This document shows, in pieces, positions 53,526 to 64,000 of a stretch of 64,000 nucleotides of DNA (positions within the stretch are counted from its first letter, which is position 1; each line of letters opens with the position of its first letter). A program made the translations under genes and the position numbers. The stretch is from Symbiodinium sp. CCMP2592 (Eukaryota; Sar; Dinophyceae; Suessiales; Symbiodiniaceae), in assembly GCA_905221615.1 (NCBI GenBank), contig CAJNDT010000009.1:213020-277019 (forward strand), given 5' to 3'. The notes below the pieces were generated by a model. It had not been told where the DNA came from. It worked only from the letters and a program-made list of their open reading frames with translations, and searched no databases.

Positions 53526-54409
53526 ACAGAGCGGTAGACTTGAGACTTTAATTATACTGCTTTATACACTGACGGTCGTTTGGCATCTCTTCGATTGTCG
53601 CACACAGCTTTGGTAGTGCAATGCTGCGCTGTGTAACGGCTGTCGCTAGACACACTGTGAGGACACATCTGCCGTGTGAGCTGTGTCAAGGGCTCCTGTT
53701 GGAGCTCAGGCGGCTGGTGCCCCAGTTACGAAGTGCACGCCTGCAGGTCAGGTCTGTAGGCTGCTAGTGTTGCAAGGGGTCAGACGGGTCAGAGGCCTTG
53801 TGTGGAGACAGCAGCATTGCAATTTGTCGGCGATGAATCAAGCTTGAGTGAGAACTGAACGATGGTGTTTTGGCTGCTTGCAGGCTGTGTAGTCTTAGTT
53901 TTTGCTAATAGCGGTAGTTACGGTAGTTTGCTGCCTGCCTTTGTGCGCAGATGGCCGGGAACCGTCCAGGTGCCTGAGTGACTTAGGTTCCCAATTCTAA
54001 AACTCGTAGTTTGGGGTTTTGCGTAAGACTTTACGGTTTAGGTGCGCTGCCAATCGTCGCAGGTTTTCATGTCTTGTCATAAGTAAGGACTTCTGCTTGG
54101 TGAGCGTTCAGAGTTGAAGGCCCGGAGACTAGTTTGGGGTTTGGGCTTGGGCCTGGGTCTGGATGGTTTGTCGGGTCTTTTTGAATGTTCCAAGCGTATA
54201 TAGGAGCTGTGTCACCCCAAAGCAAGCCTCCCATACTCCTTTGCAATCGCCGTCCTTTATTGCAGCTCAAGGGCTCACAGGTTTCTAAGCGGATTCGGTA
54301 GGATGTTCACAATTTTCAAAGCGTTAATCTACGGACTGTGGCGGCGGTAGCTTGATACCTTGGCCCTGTACCCCATAAACTCGTAGACCCTCCTCCACCC
54401 CCATGTGTC
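53526..54409. other. Region with no recognised gene
   Basis: Nothing with a family signature on either strand. It probably contains the 3' end of the upstream gene and intergenic DNA. Confidence 0.45.
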
Positions 54410-54750
54410 CACCTGCCAGGTGCGAAGAGGTGCCGTGACCACTTCAGCTCCGACTCCGAGTTTGAGCTTGACAAGGTCTTTCCTGTTGCGGCTTCTGATC
54501 CCCCCAAAAGTCCGCACCTTAATCAGTGAGGACTTAGCCCGACGCCCTGAGCTTTAGACTCCCTATAATCAAAGCTCTAGCCTGGTGCGTTCCCTCCCAG
54601 GTGCAAAGCGGGCAAGGAGGTGCCGTGATAACTTCAGCTCCGACTCGGAATTTGATTTCGACAAGGTTTTCGACACCGACGAGCCCGATGTTCCCGGCGA
54701 GACGCGCCAGAGGGAAGTTTCGACGGGAGGCTTGCAATATTGCTAGTGTT
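54410..54750 (+). repeat. Tandemly duplicated exon-like block
   Basis: Two related blocks, about 54415-54530 and 54596-54748, both read R-C-R-D-x-F-S-S-D-S-E-F on the + strand: RCRDHFSSDSEFELDKVF in the first and RCRDNFSSDSEFDFDKVF in the second. Each follows a CCCAGGTGC(A/G)AAG sequence containing an AG acceptor. Similarity fades after KVF. The second ends at TAG near 54748. Most likely an acidic exon duplicated about 183 bp apart; the parent gene is unknown. Confidence 0.5.
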
Positions 54751-54839
54751 TGCACGGCGCCGTGAGTCGTGTCAGCTGTGTGTTTTGCGGACTCACGCTA
54801 CATAAAAGAACTTTGCAGCTTCTGCGCAGGAAAACAGCG

Positions 54840-55106
54840 CGGAGACACGACATCTGCCGCGCTGTCGGCGGCTTCGGCAGTTTCTTCGTCGTCACCACTG
54901 CCATCGAAGCCGGCAGTTTCTTCGTCGTCGCCACTGCCATCGAAACTGACCAAGGCCCCAAGTGCCTCTGGTGCTTCGGGCTCGGAAGGGTTTTCGTCTT
55001 TGGAGTTGAAGACACAGCGCTGACGCTGGATGCTGCGGAAGAATTTCCATGCTCTCGGGCACCTCCCGCGAACTTGAACAGGATCTGGCAAAACCCGACC
55101 TTTTGA
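54840..55106 (+). CDS. Ser/Ala-rich exon-like stretch
   Basis: One + strand frame reads SAVSSSSPLPSKPAVSSSSP with an internal repeat of S-S-S-S-P-L-P-S-K, ending at 55021. The opposite strand gives an acidic Gly/Asp-rich frame over the same span, so strand is uncertain. No known domain. Between here and 55470 there is one more weak patch (SPKDMLSETLRSLGVAVGDW, 55275-55335) of unknown meaning. Confidence 0.28.
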   Translation, partial: RRHDICRAVGGFGSFFVVTTAIEAGSFFVVATAIETDQGPKCLWCFGLGRVFVFGVEDTALTLDAAEEFPCSRAPPANLNRIWQNPTF

Positions 55107-55479
55107 AGCGCTAGCTGCCCACTCAAAAAGGCGTGAACAAGCTTGGCTCAACAAAAGCTGACCAATCAGGCTTAGTACCAATGCTTCCTTTGCCCGTCGC
55201 CCAGGCTTTCCTGAAAATCGTCGTGGCAGCGGCGATGCCGGCAGGATGAATGGGTTCGAGGACTTTTCTTTGTGGCTTCACCAAAAGACATGCTTTCAGA
55301 AACCTTGCGTAGTCTGGGTGTCGCGGTTGGGGATTGGTCAAGCTTGCGGTGGAGCGTCGGTGCTCGAGTTGCGCATTCGAAGTTGGCAGCAAGCTCCAGG
55401 TGCATGTATACATTGTGGATGTTGAGGTCGGGAGTGCTAATTAACAATGCTTGAGAGTGCGAAACCGCAGTGTAGAAAG

Positions 55480-56360
<881 letters not shown>

Positions 56361-56429
56361 GACGGTGACGACGACGACGCTCTATGTATAAACAGCATAT
56401 ATTTCATTCCGCGCCCACGCCTTCCTGTG

Positions 56430-57150
56430 CGGGAGAACCCCGTCCACGCCTCCACAGAGCGCGGACGAAGTTCGTCCACGCCCCGGACCCGCGGACGAAC
56501 CCCGTCCACACCCCGACACAGCGCGGACGGAGTCCGTCCGCGACCCCTGGGCCCACGCCCCGACAGAGCGCGGACGGAGTCCGTCCACGCCACGGGCCCG
56601 CGGACGAACCCCGTCCACGCCCCGACAGAGCGGGGACGGAGTCCGTCCACGCGCCCTGGGTTCGCGGACGAACCCCGCCCTTGACAGAGCGGGGACGGAG
56701 TCCGTCCACGCCCCTGGGCCCGCGGACGAACCCCGTCCACGCCCCGACAGAGCGCGGACGGAGTCCGTCCACGCCCCTGGGCCCGCGGACGAACCCCGTC
56801 CACGCCCCGACAGAGCGCGGACGGAGTCCGTCCACGCCCCTGGGCCCGCGGACGAACCCCGTCCACCCCCCGACAGAGCGCGGACGGAGTCCGTCCACGC
56901 CCCTGGGCCCGCGGGCGAACCCCGTCCACGCCCCGACAGAGCGTGGACGGAGGGTCCGTCCACGCCCTGGGCCCGCGGACGAACCCCGTCCACGGTCCAC
57001 CCAGAACCCCTGGACCCGTGGACCACACCCCGACAGGGTGTGGACGGAGTCCGTCCACGCCCCTGGGCCGCGGACAAACCCCGTCCACGGTCCACCCAGA
57101 ACCCGCACCCGCGGACGAACCCCGTCCCCCGACAGAGCGTGGACTAGGAC
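56430..57150. repeat. 63-bp GC-rich minisatellite
   Basis: About ten imperfect copies of a 63-bp unit, each containing CGGACGAACCCCGTCCACG and GCGGACGGAGTCCGTCC. The unit length is a multiple of three and lacks stops in most frames, so long open frames appear on both strands without implying a gene. Each unit can fold a GGACGG-AGT-CCGTCC hairpin. Decayed copies extend to about 57340. Confidence 0.92.
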
Positions 57151-57179
57151 TAGGATCCACGCCCCACGGGACAGGTGCA

Positions 57180-57247
57180 AAAGGTGCAAAAATTTATGAT
57201 GCGCGCGCGCGCGCGCGCGCGCGCGCATCATAAATTTTTGCACCTTT
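57180..57247. repeat. 68-bp perfect palindrome with (GC)13 centre
   Basis: AAAGGTGCAAAAATTTATGAT and its exact reverse complement flank 26 nt of alternating GC. It interrupts the decaying end of the minisatellite. The alternating GC centre could adopt Z-DNA and the whole a cruciform. Confidence 0.95.
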
Positions 57248-57394
57248 CGCAGGTCTGAAAACCGACCTCATGAACCCGACCGATTCCGTCCACGCCAGCA
57301 CTCGCGAACAAACCCCGTCCACGTCGGACGGCTTCGTCCACCACAAGAAACACACACAAAAATAGAATTGATGCATAGCGGCAGCACCGACAAC

Positions 57395-57615
57395 AGCACC
57401 ACCGCCAACAACAACAACAACAACAACAACAGGCGTACCCAAAACGGAGCCACGAGAAGAGAGACCACAACAACAACAACAACAGGCGTTCCCAAAACGG
57501 AGCCACGAGAAGAGAGACCACAACAGCAGCAACAACAACAACAACAACAGGCGTTCCCAAAACGTAGCCACGAGAAGAGAGACCACAACAGCAGCAACAA
57601 CAACAACAACACATT
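57395..57615. repeat. (AAC)n with a triplicated 52-66-nt unit
   Basis: Three copies of a unit starting GGCGTTCCCAAAACGGAGCC (57431, 57483 and 57549), each ending in an AAC/AGC run of variable length. Confidence 0.88.
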
Positions 57616-57660
57616 GGAGGAACAAGGTTTTAGTTAACAATTTGCAGGATCTATGGATGA

Positions 57661-57792
57661 GTTCACAGGCTGGTCGCTGCTGTCTCAGAAGGTTATCATC
57701 AAGCCTTCGAAATTGATACCTTTCAAGTTCACAGGCTGGTCGCTGCTGTCTCAGAAGTTTCGCATCAAGCCTTCGAGCCTGATACCTTTCAA
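57661..57792. repeat. Tandem duplication of a 66-bp unit
   Basis: 57661-57726 and 57727-57792 both start GTTCACAGGCTGGTCGCTGC and end TTTCAA, with a handful of differences. No coding meaning seen. Confidence 0.9.
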
Positions 57793-57803
57793 GTAAGATC
57801 ATG

Positions 57804-57920
57804 TGCATCTTTTAGAAGGGGCCCCCGCCCCATAATAGTGGTATAATAGAATATATAATAGGGCCCTATATAATCCTTATAGTCACTATTACAGGGTGGG
57901 GGCAACTTCTAATGCATCTT
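57804..57920. mobile_element. MITE with 8-bp target duplication
   Basis: The element body is 57812-57912 (101 bp). Its ends are inverted repeats starting TTAGAAG, 24 of 29 positions matching. It is flanked by perfect direct repeats TGCATCTT at 57804-57811 and 57913-57920. The centre is A/T-rich. An 8-bp duplication is typical of hAT-type elements. Non-autonomous; no coding capacity. Confidence 0.8.
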
Positions 57921-58083
57921 AGATTGTAAGCTAAGCATCATTGATATCAGTCGAAGCGCTTGACTCTAGCCTTTTGATTGTTTGCCATTGCTTTCAGGTT
58001 CCGAGGTTTGGGGTTTGGGACCCCGGGGCTCACCGCGCACTTTGACATGAAGTGTTGGCTTGTGCAGGGCTTGTTAAGGAGTT

Positions 58084-58194
58084 CCCAGAGACTCCAATAT
58101 GCCTTAATTAAGGAATATACACCTTAAATCATATAAGGGATCCTACCATAATTTAAAGAAGATTCCTTAATCAAGGTATATTGGAGTCTCTGGG
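58084..58194. mobile_element. MITE-like element with 33-bp terminal inverted repeats
   Basis: Arms 58084-58116 and 58162-58194 are reverse complements at 31 of 33 positions and begin CCCAGAGACTCC. The 45-bp centre is A/T-rich. Only TT is shared by both flanks, so the target duplication is uncertain. Confidence 0.72.
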
Positions 58195-58336
58195 TTACTG
58201 GATGCAGGGATTTTGATCTCGAGCCACCAGTGGGAGTGGGCGGCCGTTGCGCCACTGCTGGTGATGATGTTGTTAGATGTTGTTGTTGTTGCCCCCGGTG
58301 TTCTTTGGTTTTGCTGTGAATGTTGCTGGTGCCATT

Positions 58337-58476
58337 CTAGTCTACTACTACTACTACTACTACTACTACCACTACTACTACCACTACCACTACCACTACC
58401 ACTACCACTACCACTACCACTACTACTACTACTACTGCTACTATTATTATTACTACTACTATTATTACTACTACTA

Positions 58477-58559
<83 letters not shown>

Positions 58560-58680
58560 CTACTGCTACCGCTACTGCTACTGCTACTGCTACTGCTACT
58601 GCTACTGCTGCTGCTGCTGCTGCTACTACTACTGCTGCTGCTGCTGCTGCGGCTGATGCTGCTGCTGCTGCTGCTGCATT
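58337..58680. repeat. (CTA/TAC)n grading into (TGC)n
   Basis: About 58340-58560 is CTA-type triplets with ACC and TTA variants, then 58560-58677 becomes TGC triplets. Poly-Tyr, poly-Thr and poly-Ala frames here are artefacts. It ends about 150 bp before the methyltransferase start codon. Confidence 0.95.
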
Positions 58681-58829
58681 GTTTATCCCGATTGAACAGA
58701 CTTGAGGTCGGCGATGTGTGCCCAGCAACCTCAGCAACACCGGCATGTGCTTATTGCGCCTAATTCCATTCCACTTTGCAGCAGGATCGATGCATGCACA
58801 CACCGCTTTTGTTGAGTCTCCAGACAGTC

Positions 58830-61124
58830 ATGCCGCCATCAAAAGTATTTTGGATTGGTTGGTTCGCAGGCTTGTTTCAAGCTGTGTCACGTAGAATAGA
58901 TGCAGTATGGATCAGCATGGACGAGGTCAAAGACGAGGTCCATGAGCATGAGGTGCCGAGGGGCCGCGACAGCCCCCCAACTAGGAGGCTGCGCGTGAAA
59001 ACGCCTCCCAAGAGCTACAAGAAAGAAAAGGCCACAGCTGTGAAGAGTGCAGCCAAACCGGCTGCGCCTGCTAGCTCAGCAGAAGCTTCTGTTACAAACT
59101 GGAGCCCGGCTCACCAGGCGAATGCGGTCAAGCTGCTGTTCTCCTGGCCCAGACGTATGTGGGACGCCTTTGTGCAGTTTCGTCGCAGCGTGAAAGATGC
59201 TGAAGGACGGGACCAGGCTCACTTTGAGGCTGCCGGTGCTGTCGTGAGAGCAAGCAAGCGCCAGAGAACCGAGTGGAACTCGGATGGTGTTTGCGAGACA
59301 ACGCCGGCAAGCTCTCGAGCAGAGCAGAACCAGGAAGAGCGCACCGCGATCTTGCAAGGTATGCTTGGCGTTTTGTCCGAGTTCACAATGAGCACAAGCT
59401 TCAGCGGTATAGATGCCCCAACAACAGCCTTCCTGTCGCTGGGCTTGGGTTTGTGCCAGAGCTTGGATTTGAGCGCGGACCATTTGCCGCGCCCGCGGAG
59501 CACCTTTGCAGTCGAGTGGCAAGCTTCTTGCCAGCAAGAACTTTTGCGTCACCCTCATGCCGCAGAGCATGTGTTCGGGGACATCAACGATTTCTTCCAG
59601 CCAACCCTCCGGACCAAGCTTGACAGCATTGTGGCCGAAGGGAAGATCCACTCAGTCTTGTGGCCATTGATCAAGTCTGGCAATGCCATGCGGAAGGAGG
59701 CTTTTTGCGTGAAGCACCAGAAGATGTGTCAGGCAGGGGCGGGTGCTGTGTAAGTGTAGGTTGGCATATAGCGGTCATATCTCATTGTTCGTAGGTCTTG
59801 CGCTGTAGGGTGATTCCACTTGTGCGTTGGCTGGCAGCAGCGCCGTGCCTCTGCCACGGTATGCTTGTGCAGGTCGACACGGCTCGATGCCACTGCGGGG
59901 GCACGCCGTGCACGGATTATTCGATCAGAGGGCTGCAGCTCGGAACCGAGGGAACAACGTTCGTTCCCTTCTTAGCCTTCTGCGGCATGAGAATTGTCTT
60001 GCAAGAGCCAGTTGTGATACAGGAGAATGTAGACAACTTCGAAACGGATCTGCTTGAGCGCTACCTCGGGCATCTGTATCACATCTCAGTAGAATCTTTG
60101 TCGCCCGACCAGTACGGCTTCCCGGTCCTAAGGCCAAGGAAATGGACGATTCTGAGGCACAAGTATAAAACATCATGCTGGGCATCGCCGTGGTCAGCCT
60201 TTGCGAAGATGTTTCAGAGTGACATGTGGTTCGGAGCGTATGCAAGCAACATTTTTCATGACGTTCCTGCTTGGGTTGTGTATTTTGATGCTGACGCAGA
60301 CGAGTTGTTCGAGGAGCTGTGCTGGGCATGCAGCCGTCCCGAAAGCTTGTCGAAAGATTCAGGGTGCCCTTTTGCTTCAGCAGTCGAGCTGAGAGAGGCC
60401 ATGCTCAAGGACCCAGAAGCTGTTCGTTCCGCTTTCCTTGCAGCTTTGACAGCAGCCGAAAGCAGCTTCTTGGATCACTACCAGGCGAGTCGACCTGGCC
60501 AAGTCTTTGCACTGAACCAGAATCCCGAAGTGAGCTTGACGGCAAGCCAGCAGACACATCTGCGCACCATCATCCGCAACACCGGCATTCTTTGGCGCCC
60601 TGCCAGCAGTAATCTTGCGATTGTCTTGTGGCGGGGGTAGAGGGGACCGGGTAGTCACGCAAACAAGCCCAAAGTGTGGAGAACAGCCATTCCCCGCCCC
60701 ACCCCTAGCTGACACTCATGATGATCGCTTTTGGTTCGCGGTTTGTGGGTTAGGGGAGGTGGGAGAGAGTCGAGGGCAGAAGGGACAGGGCAGATCTGAA
60801 ACCGAAAGCTTTAACTCAATGCAGCTAATCCGATGTCCCAGGTCCGACCGCCACGGGCGGTGGATGACAGCTTCTGAAACCTTGCGAGCTCAGGCTTTTC
60901 CTGTTTCGGTTGAGTTGAGTGATGGGGTCCCTTTGTGTAGTTTTGCTTGCTCTGGAAGTACTGGGTCCGGACGCACAGCCCGGACCGCACAAGCAGGAAA
61001 CAGCATGCATTGTATGATTGCGGCCATTGCAGTGCTGTACGCCGCTGCAGAAGTCAAGCTTCAGAGGCCACGGAGTCTCTCTTCATCACTGTTTAATCTT
61101 GCGGCGCGGCTACGAGCAGGATGA
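58830..61124 (+). CDS. Cytosine-5 DNA methyltransferase-like protein (three exons)
   Basis: Family enzymes move a methyl group from AdoMet to C5 of cytosine. Exon 1 (58830-59732) has a charged, Lys/Pro-rich N-terminus, then motif I FSGIDAPTTAFLSLG (Phe191), FAVEWQASCQQEL and FGDINDF. Exon 2 begins at 59873 after TGTGCAG; joining it to CAG|GCAGGG (GC donor, 140-nt intron) keeps the frame: HQKMCQ-VDTARCHCGGTPC. Motif IV is GGTPCTDYS, catalytic Cys at 59909-59911; motif VI is IQENVDNF; motif VIII is YGFPVLRPRKW. Exon 3, probably from 60825 after AATGCAG, has motif IX WMTASETLRAQAFPV and motif X AGNSMHCMIAA, ending TGA 61122. The exon 2/3 junction is not exact. Start ATG 58830 is the first that gives a protein-like N-terminus. 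All key residues are present, so it is probably active. It may act on DNA or, less likely, RNA. Confidence 0.78.
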
Positions 61125-61683
61125 TGTGCCGATCAGCGTGTTTAGTCGGAGGGCCAGGGCCATACGGGTCACTGCTTGCAACACTCGGCGTAGGCGTTGA
61201 AAGGTTCAGTGAGTCGGGTTATCAGTGGTAAACTGTGTACTGTATTGTATGGAGTTCCTTGGAGTCGAGCAACCGACAAAGTAAACCAAATAAATGATTG
61301 GTATGCTCACTGCCGGGAAATTCGAACCTCGTGAGTGCAGCCGGTGCAGCCTGTGCTTTGTAGTCGGTTGCGGAGTTGAACAGTTAGGATCATTTGGTAT
61401 TGAGCAGGAAGCATGCACTTGCGCCGTGAGGGGTGTATGCCCAAGTCCACTGCCCATCTGACCAGCGTGCTGTTGCAAAACATGTTGAGTGCGGTGTGGT
61501 TGTGTGAAGCGGGAGTTGGCTGTGTGAGATCTTGTGCGACGGCACTGTTGCACGTTGCGATGGCTCGAAATGTTCGGGGACAGCGACGGCCGACTTTCCT
61601 GTGTGTTAGCTGGCCTGCGGCATTCACTCCGCATCTCGTTGTACAGTTGTAGTTGTACAGTTCAGTGCAAGTGCATCGCGTGC
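61125..61683. other. Intergenic region, nothing recognised
   Basis: No coding signal that I can support on either strand; presumably the 3' end of the methyltransferase gene and the 5' region of the next gene. Confidence 0.4.
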
Positions 61684-64000
61684 ATGACAACGTCAACATC
61701 ATCGAAGGATACGAAGGGCAAGCTTGAGACGGGAGCGCCGGGAGCGCTGGAAGCCGCAAGTGATGCGATTTGGGGCAAGCGGAGTCTCAACGAGCGTTTC
61801 GGTGATGCCACGGGCAAAGAGCTCCAGACCAAGATTTTTGAAATGTATGAGGTGGGCGACACATACAGTGCTCCAGTTGTTTCCTTGTGATGTCTCATGT
61901 GAAGTTGTCATTGACTTTTCATCCTGTAGATTGCTCGTTTGATCTCCGTGGCTTTGGTTTTGCGCAGGTGACCAAGGCCGCAGGTGGAGTGCGAGTTGAC
62001 TGGTACATGGCTGACAAATCGCGGAATATTGTCAGGCATGCTTGCAATCAGAGGAAGCAACAATCCATTCGACGGTCTTATGTCCGGGCTATCCTCGAAT
62101 ACGGAGTGGCCGAAGGATGCAGAGGTGAGTGCTGGTTGGTGGAGTTCCTTTCCTTCATAAGCTGTAGACTGTAGCGTCCTTGCGGCACAGGCTGTTTAGC
62201 AAGATCGCTGTGTCATGTGACGAGGCCAGCGCAACCGGGCCAGCCATACCAGGCCATTACGTTTGGCACGCTGCCGAGCCCTCGGCAGGTAGTAGCATTT
62301 GGAACACAGCATGCGTGGGAGGCCAGTGAGGCCAGTTCTTAGGCATGGCTGTCGCGAGTAAGGTCGGAAGCGTTCTATGAGGCAGATGAGAAGCATAGCG
62401 AGAATCCGCAGGTTGTGGCTACGCGCAAGAGCGGAATCAGAGCACGTGTGTTTGCGAGCAGAACACCGAATGACATACTCACGCACCTTTGTCATCACCT
62501 TTACTGTCTGAGTCGAGTCTCTTCAGCAAGTCATTTGTCAAGTTTAGTGTGAAAGATTTGAACAATCAGTTCCACCACGGCGGCTCCATCAGCTTCATCG
62601 AACTGGTCAGCGGCGTCACAGATGTCGACCAGGTCACTGCTACGGTGTTGTATGAAGGTGAGTTTGTTTCGAGGTGCTTCTTTGCACGACTCGTGGGCTT
62701 GCTGCAGGCTTTTCACGCCTACGCAGACCGGGCTCGAATCACATCGAGAAACTCCAACTACCACGAGCAGCGCAACTCGTGGTTGCAACAGTCGGAGTTT
62801 AAGGAGACATGGTGGGTGTGCAGAGTGCTGTCTTGCTCCGACATGGTTTTCTCTCCCTGTTTTTTAGGCGGCTAGGAGTTCAAAGCGAGGGCAGGGGCAA
62901 ATTGCCGGGCATCGTGTGCATGTTCTACTGGTTGCAATGAAAAAGATGTCTCTGCAGGAGAAATATGATGCTGCTTCTTTCAAAGTGTCTCGCGCTTTGC
63001 GCAACAAGCTGAATGCGTGGGGGCTTTTCCAGACTTTCGATGACTTCTACGGCGAGCATGCAGATTTTTTGCATCAAGAGCTTCCGAAGGCAGAAACCAC
63101 CCTTGCCACTATGAACAGTTTCGCTACCATGTTGGAGTCCCGCTTCAGTGGCCAACCTCCCGCGTTGGTTGGTCAAGTCTTTTTCGAAATCTCCAAGTTC
63201 TGTGTCATGCCCTGAGAGTATAGAAGAGCGGCATCTATCTGTCATTTGCGAGTGCTGCAGCTCTAGAGTCCAGTGTAAGTCTTTAGATGTGCGAAACATT
63301 TGTGATGGTTAGGTCCCACTGCTTTCGGGAGATGATGGAGGACGTCAGCCGCCGTTCTTGTTCAGCAAAGGCCCCGAGTCAATAGCTGTGTCAGAGGCGC
63401 AACAACGGCTGTGCTGTCCGGTAGCTGGGGCCGTGTTCGTCAAAAAACTGGCGACGAAGGGGCAGCCTCAGAGTGCCGACGCAGCGCCCAAGAAGAGACC
63501 CAGGGTTCCGGATTTGAGTGATGCGGTGCCCAAGAAAGCATCCAGAGCAAAAGGTAAGGCCAAGGCGAAAGCCAAGGCTGCGTCGGGAAAAGATGCAGCC
63601 AATGCGTTGGAGAAGGAAACACAGGAATCGTTGCAGGCGGATGTGGAGTTCGCGCTTGGCGACGAAGCAACCGATGGGCAGCAAGGATTGCGTGCGGGGT
63701 CAAGACAGCGGCTTTGGTTGGATGATGTCCTAGCAGCGCTGCAGCGTTGTCAGACAGGTCCTTTCGCAGCTGCTGCATCGAGCAAAGCTGTGGGGCAATT
63801 GGTTTCGATGCTTCTGTCATTTGCCGTTGAGTTCGCCTTTACCGGTTCCGTGCGGCTGCAAAAGGCAAAGCCATTGAAGGTTTGGTCTCAGGCACCCCGG
63901 TTCAGCAGATCAGTTCGAGCACACATGGATTTACTGTTTACTGAAAAGAGCCTGAACCCTGAACCTTATAAACCGAGGTTCGACCAGCACTCCAGAACCT
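61684..64000 (+). CDS. Multi-exon gene of unknown function, cut by the window end
   Basis: Exon 1, ATG 61684 to 61851 (56 codons, GAG|GTGGGC donor), reads MTTSTSSKDTKGKLETGAPG and then KRSLNERFGDATGKEL. Exon 2 is 61968-62124 (GCGCAG acceptor, AGAG|GTGAGT donor), with VRVDWYMADKSRNIVRHACN. A patch at about 62527-62657 (VKFSVKDLNNQFHHGGSISF) ends GAAG|GTGAGT. 62708 to about 62811 lies between TGCAG and ATG|GTGGGT, but its frame is ambiguous. From 62959, after CTGCAG, comes EKYDAASFKVSRALRNKLNA. From 63313, after GTTAG, an exon open to the window end has VPLLSGDDGGRQPPFLFSKG, then a Lys/Ala-rich stretch (KASRAKGKAKAKAKAASGKD), then VGQLVSMLLSFAVEFAFTGS. I recognise no domain. The basic stretch hints at a nuclear protein. 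Independent of the methyltransferase upstream as far as can be seen. Confidence 0.5.

Noticed and set aside
56430..57150. Regularly spaced GC-rich repeats as a possible CRISPR array
   Set aside because: The units are contiguous with no unique spacers and no cas genes; the setting is eukaryotic.
58213..58803. Poly-Tyr, poly-Thr and poly-Ala/Val reading frames
   Set aside because: Artefacts of the CTA/TAC and TGC triplet tract.
61300..61345. tRNA T-arm-like GGTTCGAATTTCC on the minus strand
   Set aside because: The stem does not pair properly and no cloverleaf could be drawn.

Overview
The window looks like nuclear DNA of a dinoflagellate, most like the coral-symbiont or free-living core dinoflagellates (inference). 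The signs are: (i) protein signal lies in short exons separated by introns of roughly 50-140 nt, several of which give a correct protein only if the donor is GC instead of GT; (ii) every protein-like exon I could identify is on the + strand; (iii) the gene content is EF-hand, S1 and PPR proteins, a divergent cytosine-5 methyltransferase and a Copia-class retroelement; (iv) simple repeats are abundant and there are degenerate tracts resembling the CCCTAAA/TTTAGGG telomere unit. There is no bacterial-type operon, no ribosome binding site pattern and no CRISPR array.

Layout. 1-28 kb is intron-rich host sequence that I can read only in patches. EF-hand-like exons occur at about 1.1-3.4 kb, 7.9-8.1 kb, 11.5 kb and 16.4-19.0 kb. 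The first and last clusters resemble each other exon by exon at a spacing of about 15.5-16 kb, suggesting a tandem gene duplication. An exon encoding a possible N-myristoylated protein starts at 9344. A head-to-head pair of telomere-like tracts with nested inverted repeats lies at 12.8-14.2 kb. 27.0-33.4 kb carries at least three S1 RNA-binding repeats, with a long PPR reading frame (28.3-29.8 kb) between the first and second; together they suggest an organelle or RNA-processing factor.

35.9-46.8 kb is one long Copia-type retroelement: gag-protease, then integrase, a methyltransferase-like domain, reverse transcriptase and RNase H, then a third ORF with a domain resembling Tpt1/KptA RNA 2'-phosphotransferase (ADP-ribosyltransferase fold). 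gag/pol and the two parts of ORF3 are each separated by a -1 frame change. I could not find a matching pair of LTRs.

47.1-53.5 kb holds a run of large exons that may form one gene: a coiled-coil region, a segment like the RNase H fold of hAT-type transposases, and a terminal Cys/His zinc-binding motif. 54-58.7 kb is repeat-dominated: a duplicated exon-like block, triplet repeats, a 63-bp GC-rich minisatellite, a 68-bp perfect palindrome, two MITE-like elements (one with a perfect 8-bp target duplication) and a long TAC/TGC repeat. 58.8-61.1 kb is a three-exon cytosine-5 DNA methyltransferase-like gene with recognisable motifs I, IV, VI, VIII, IX and X. 61.7 kb to the end is a further multi-exon gene of unknown function that runs off the window.

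Exon limits given here were inferred by eye from reading frame and AG/GT or GC signals. They need transcript evidence.
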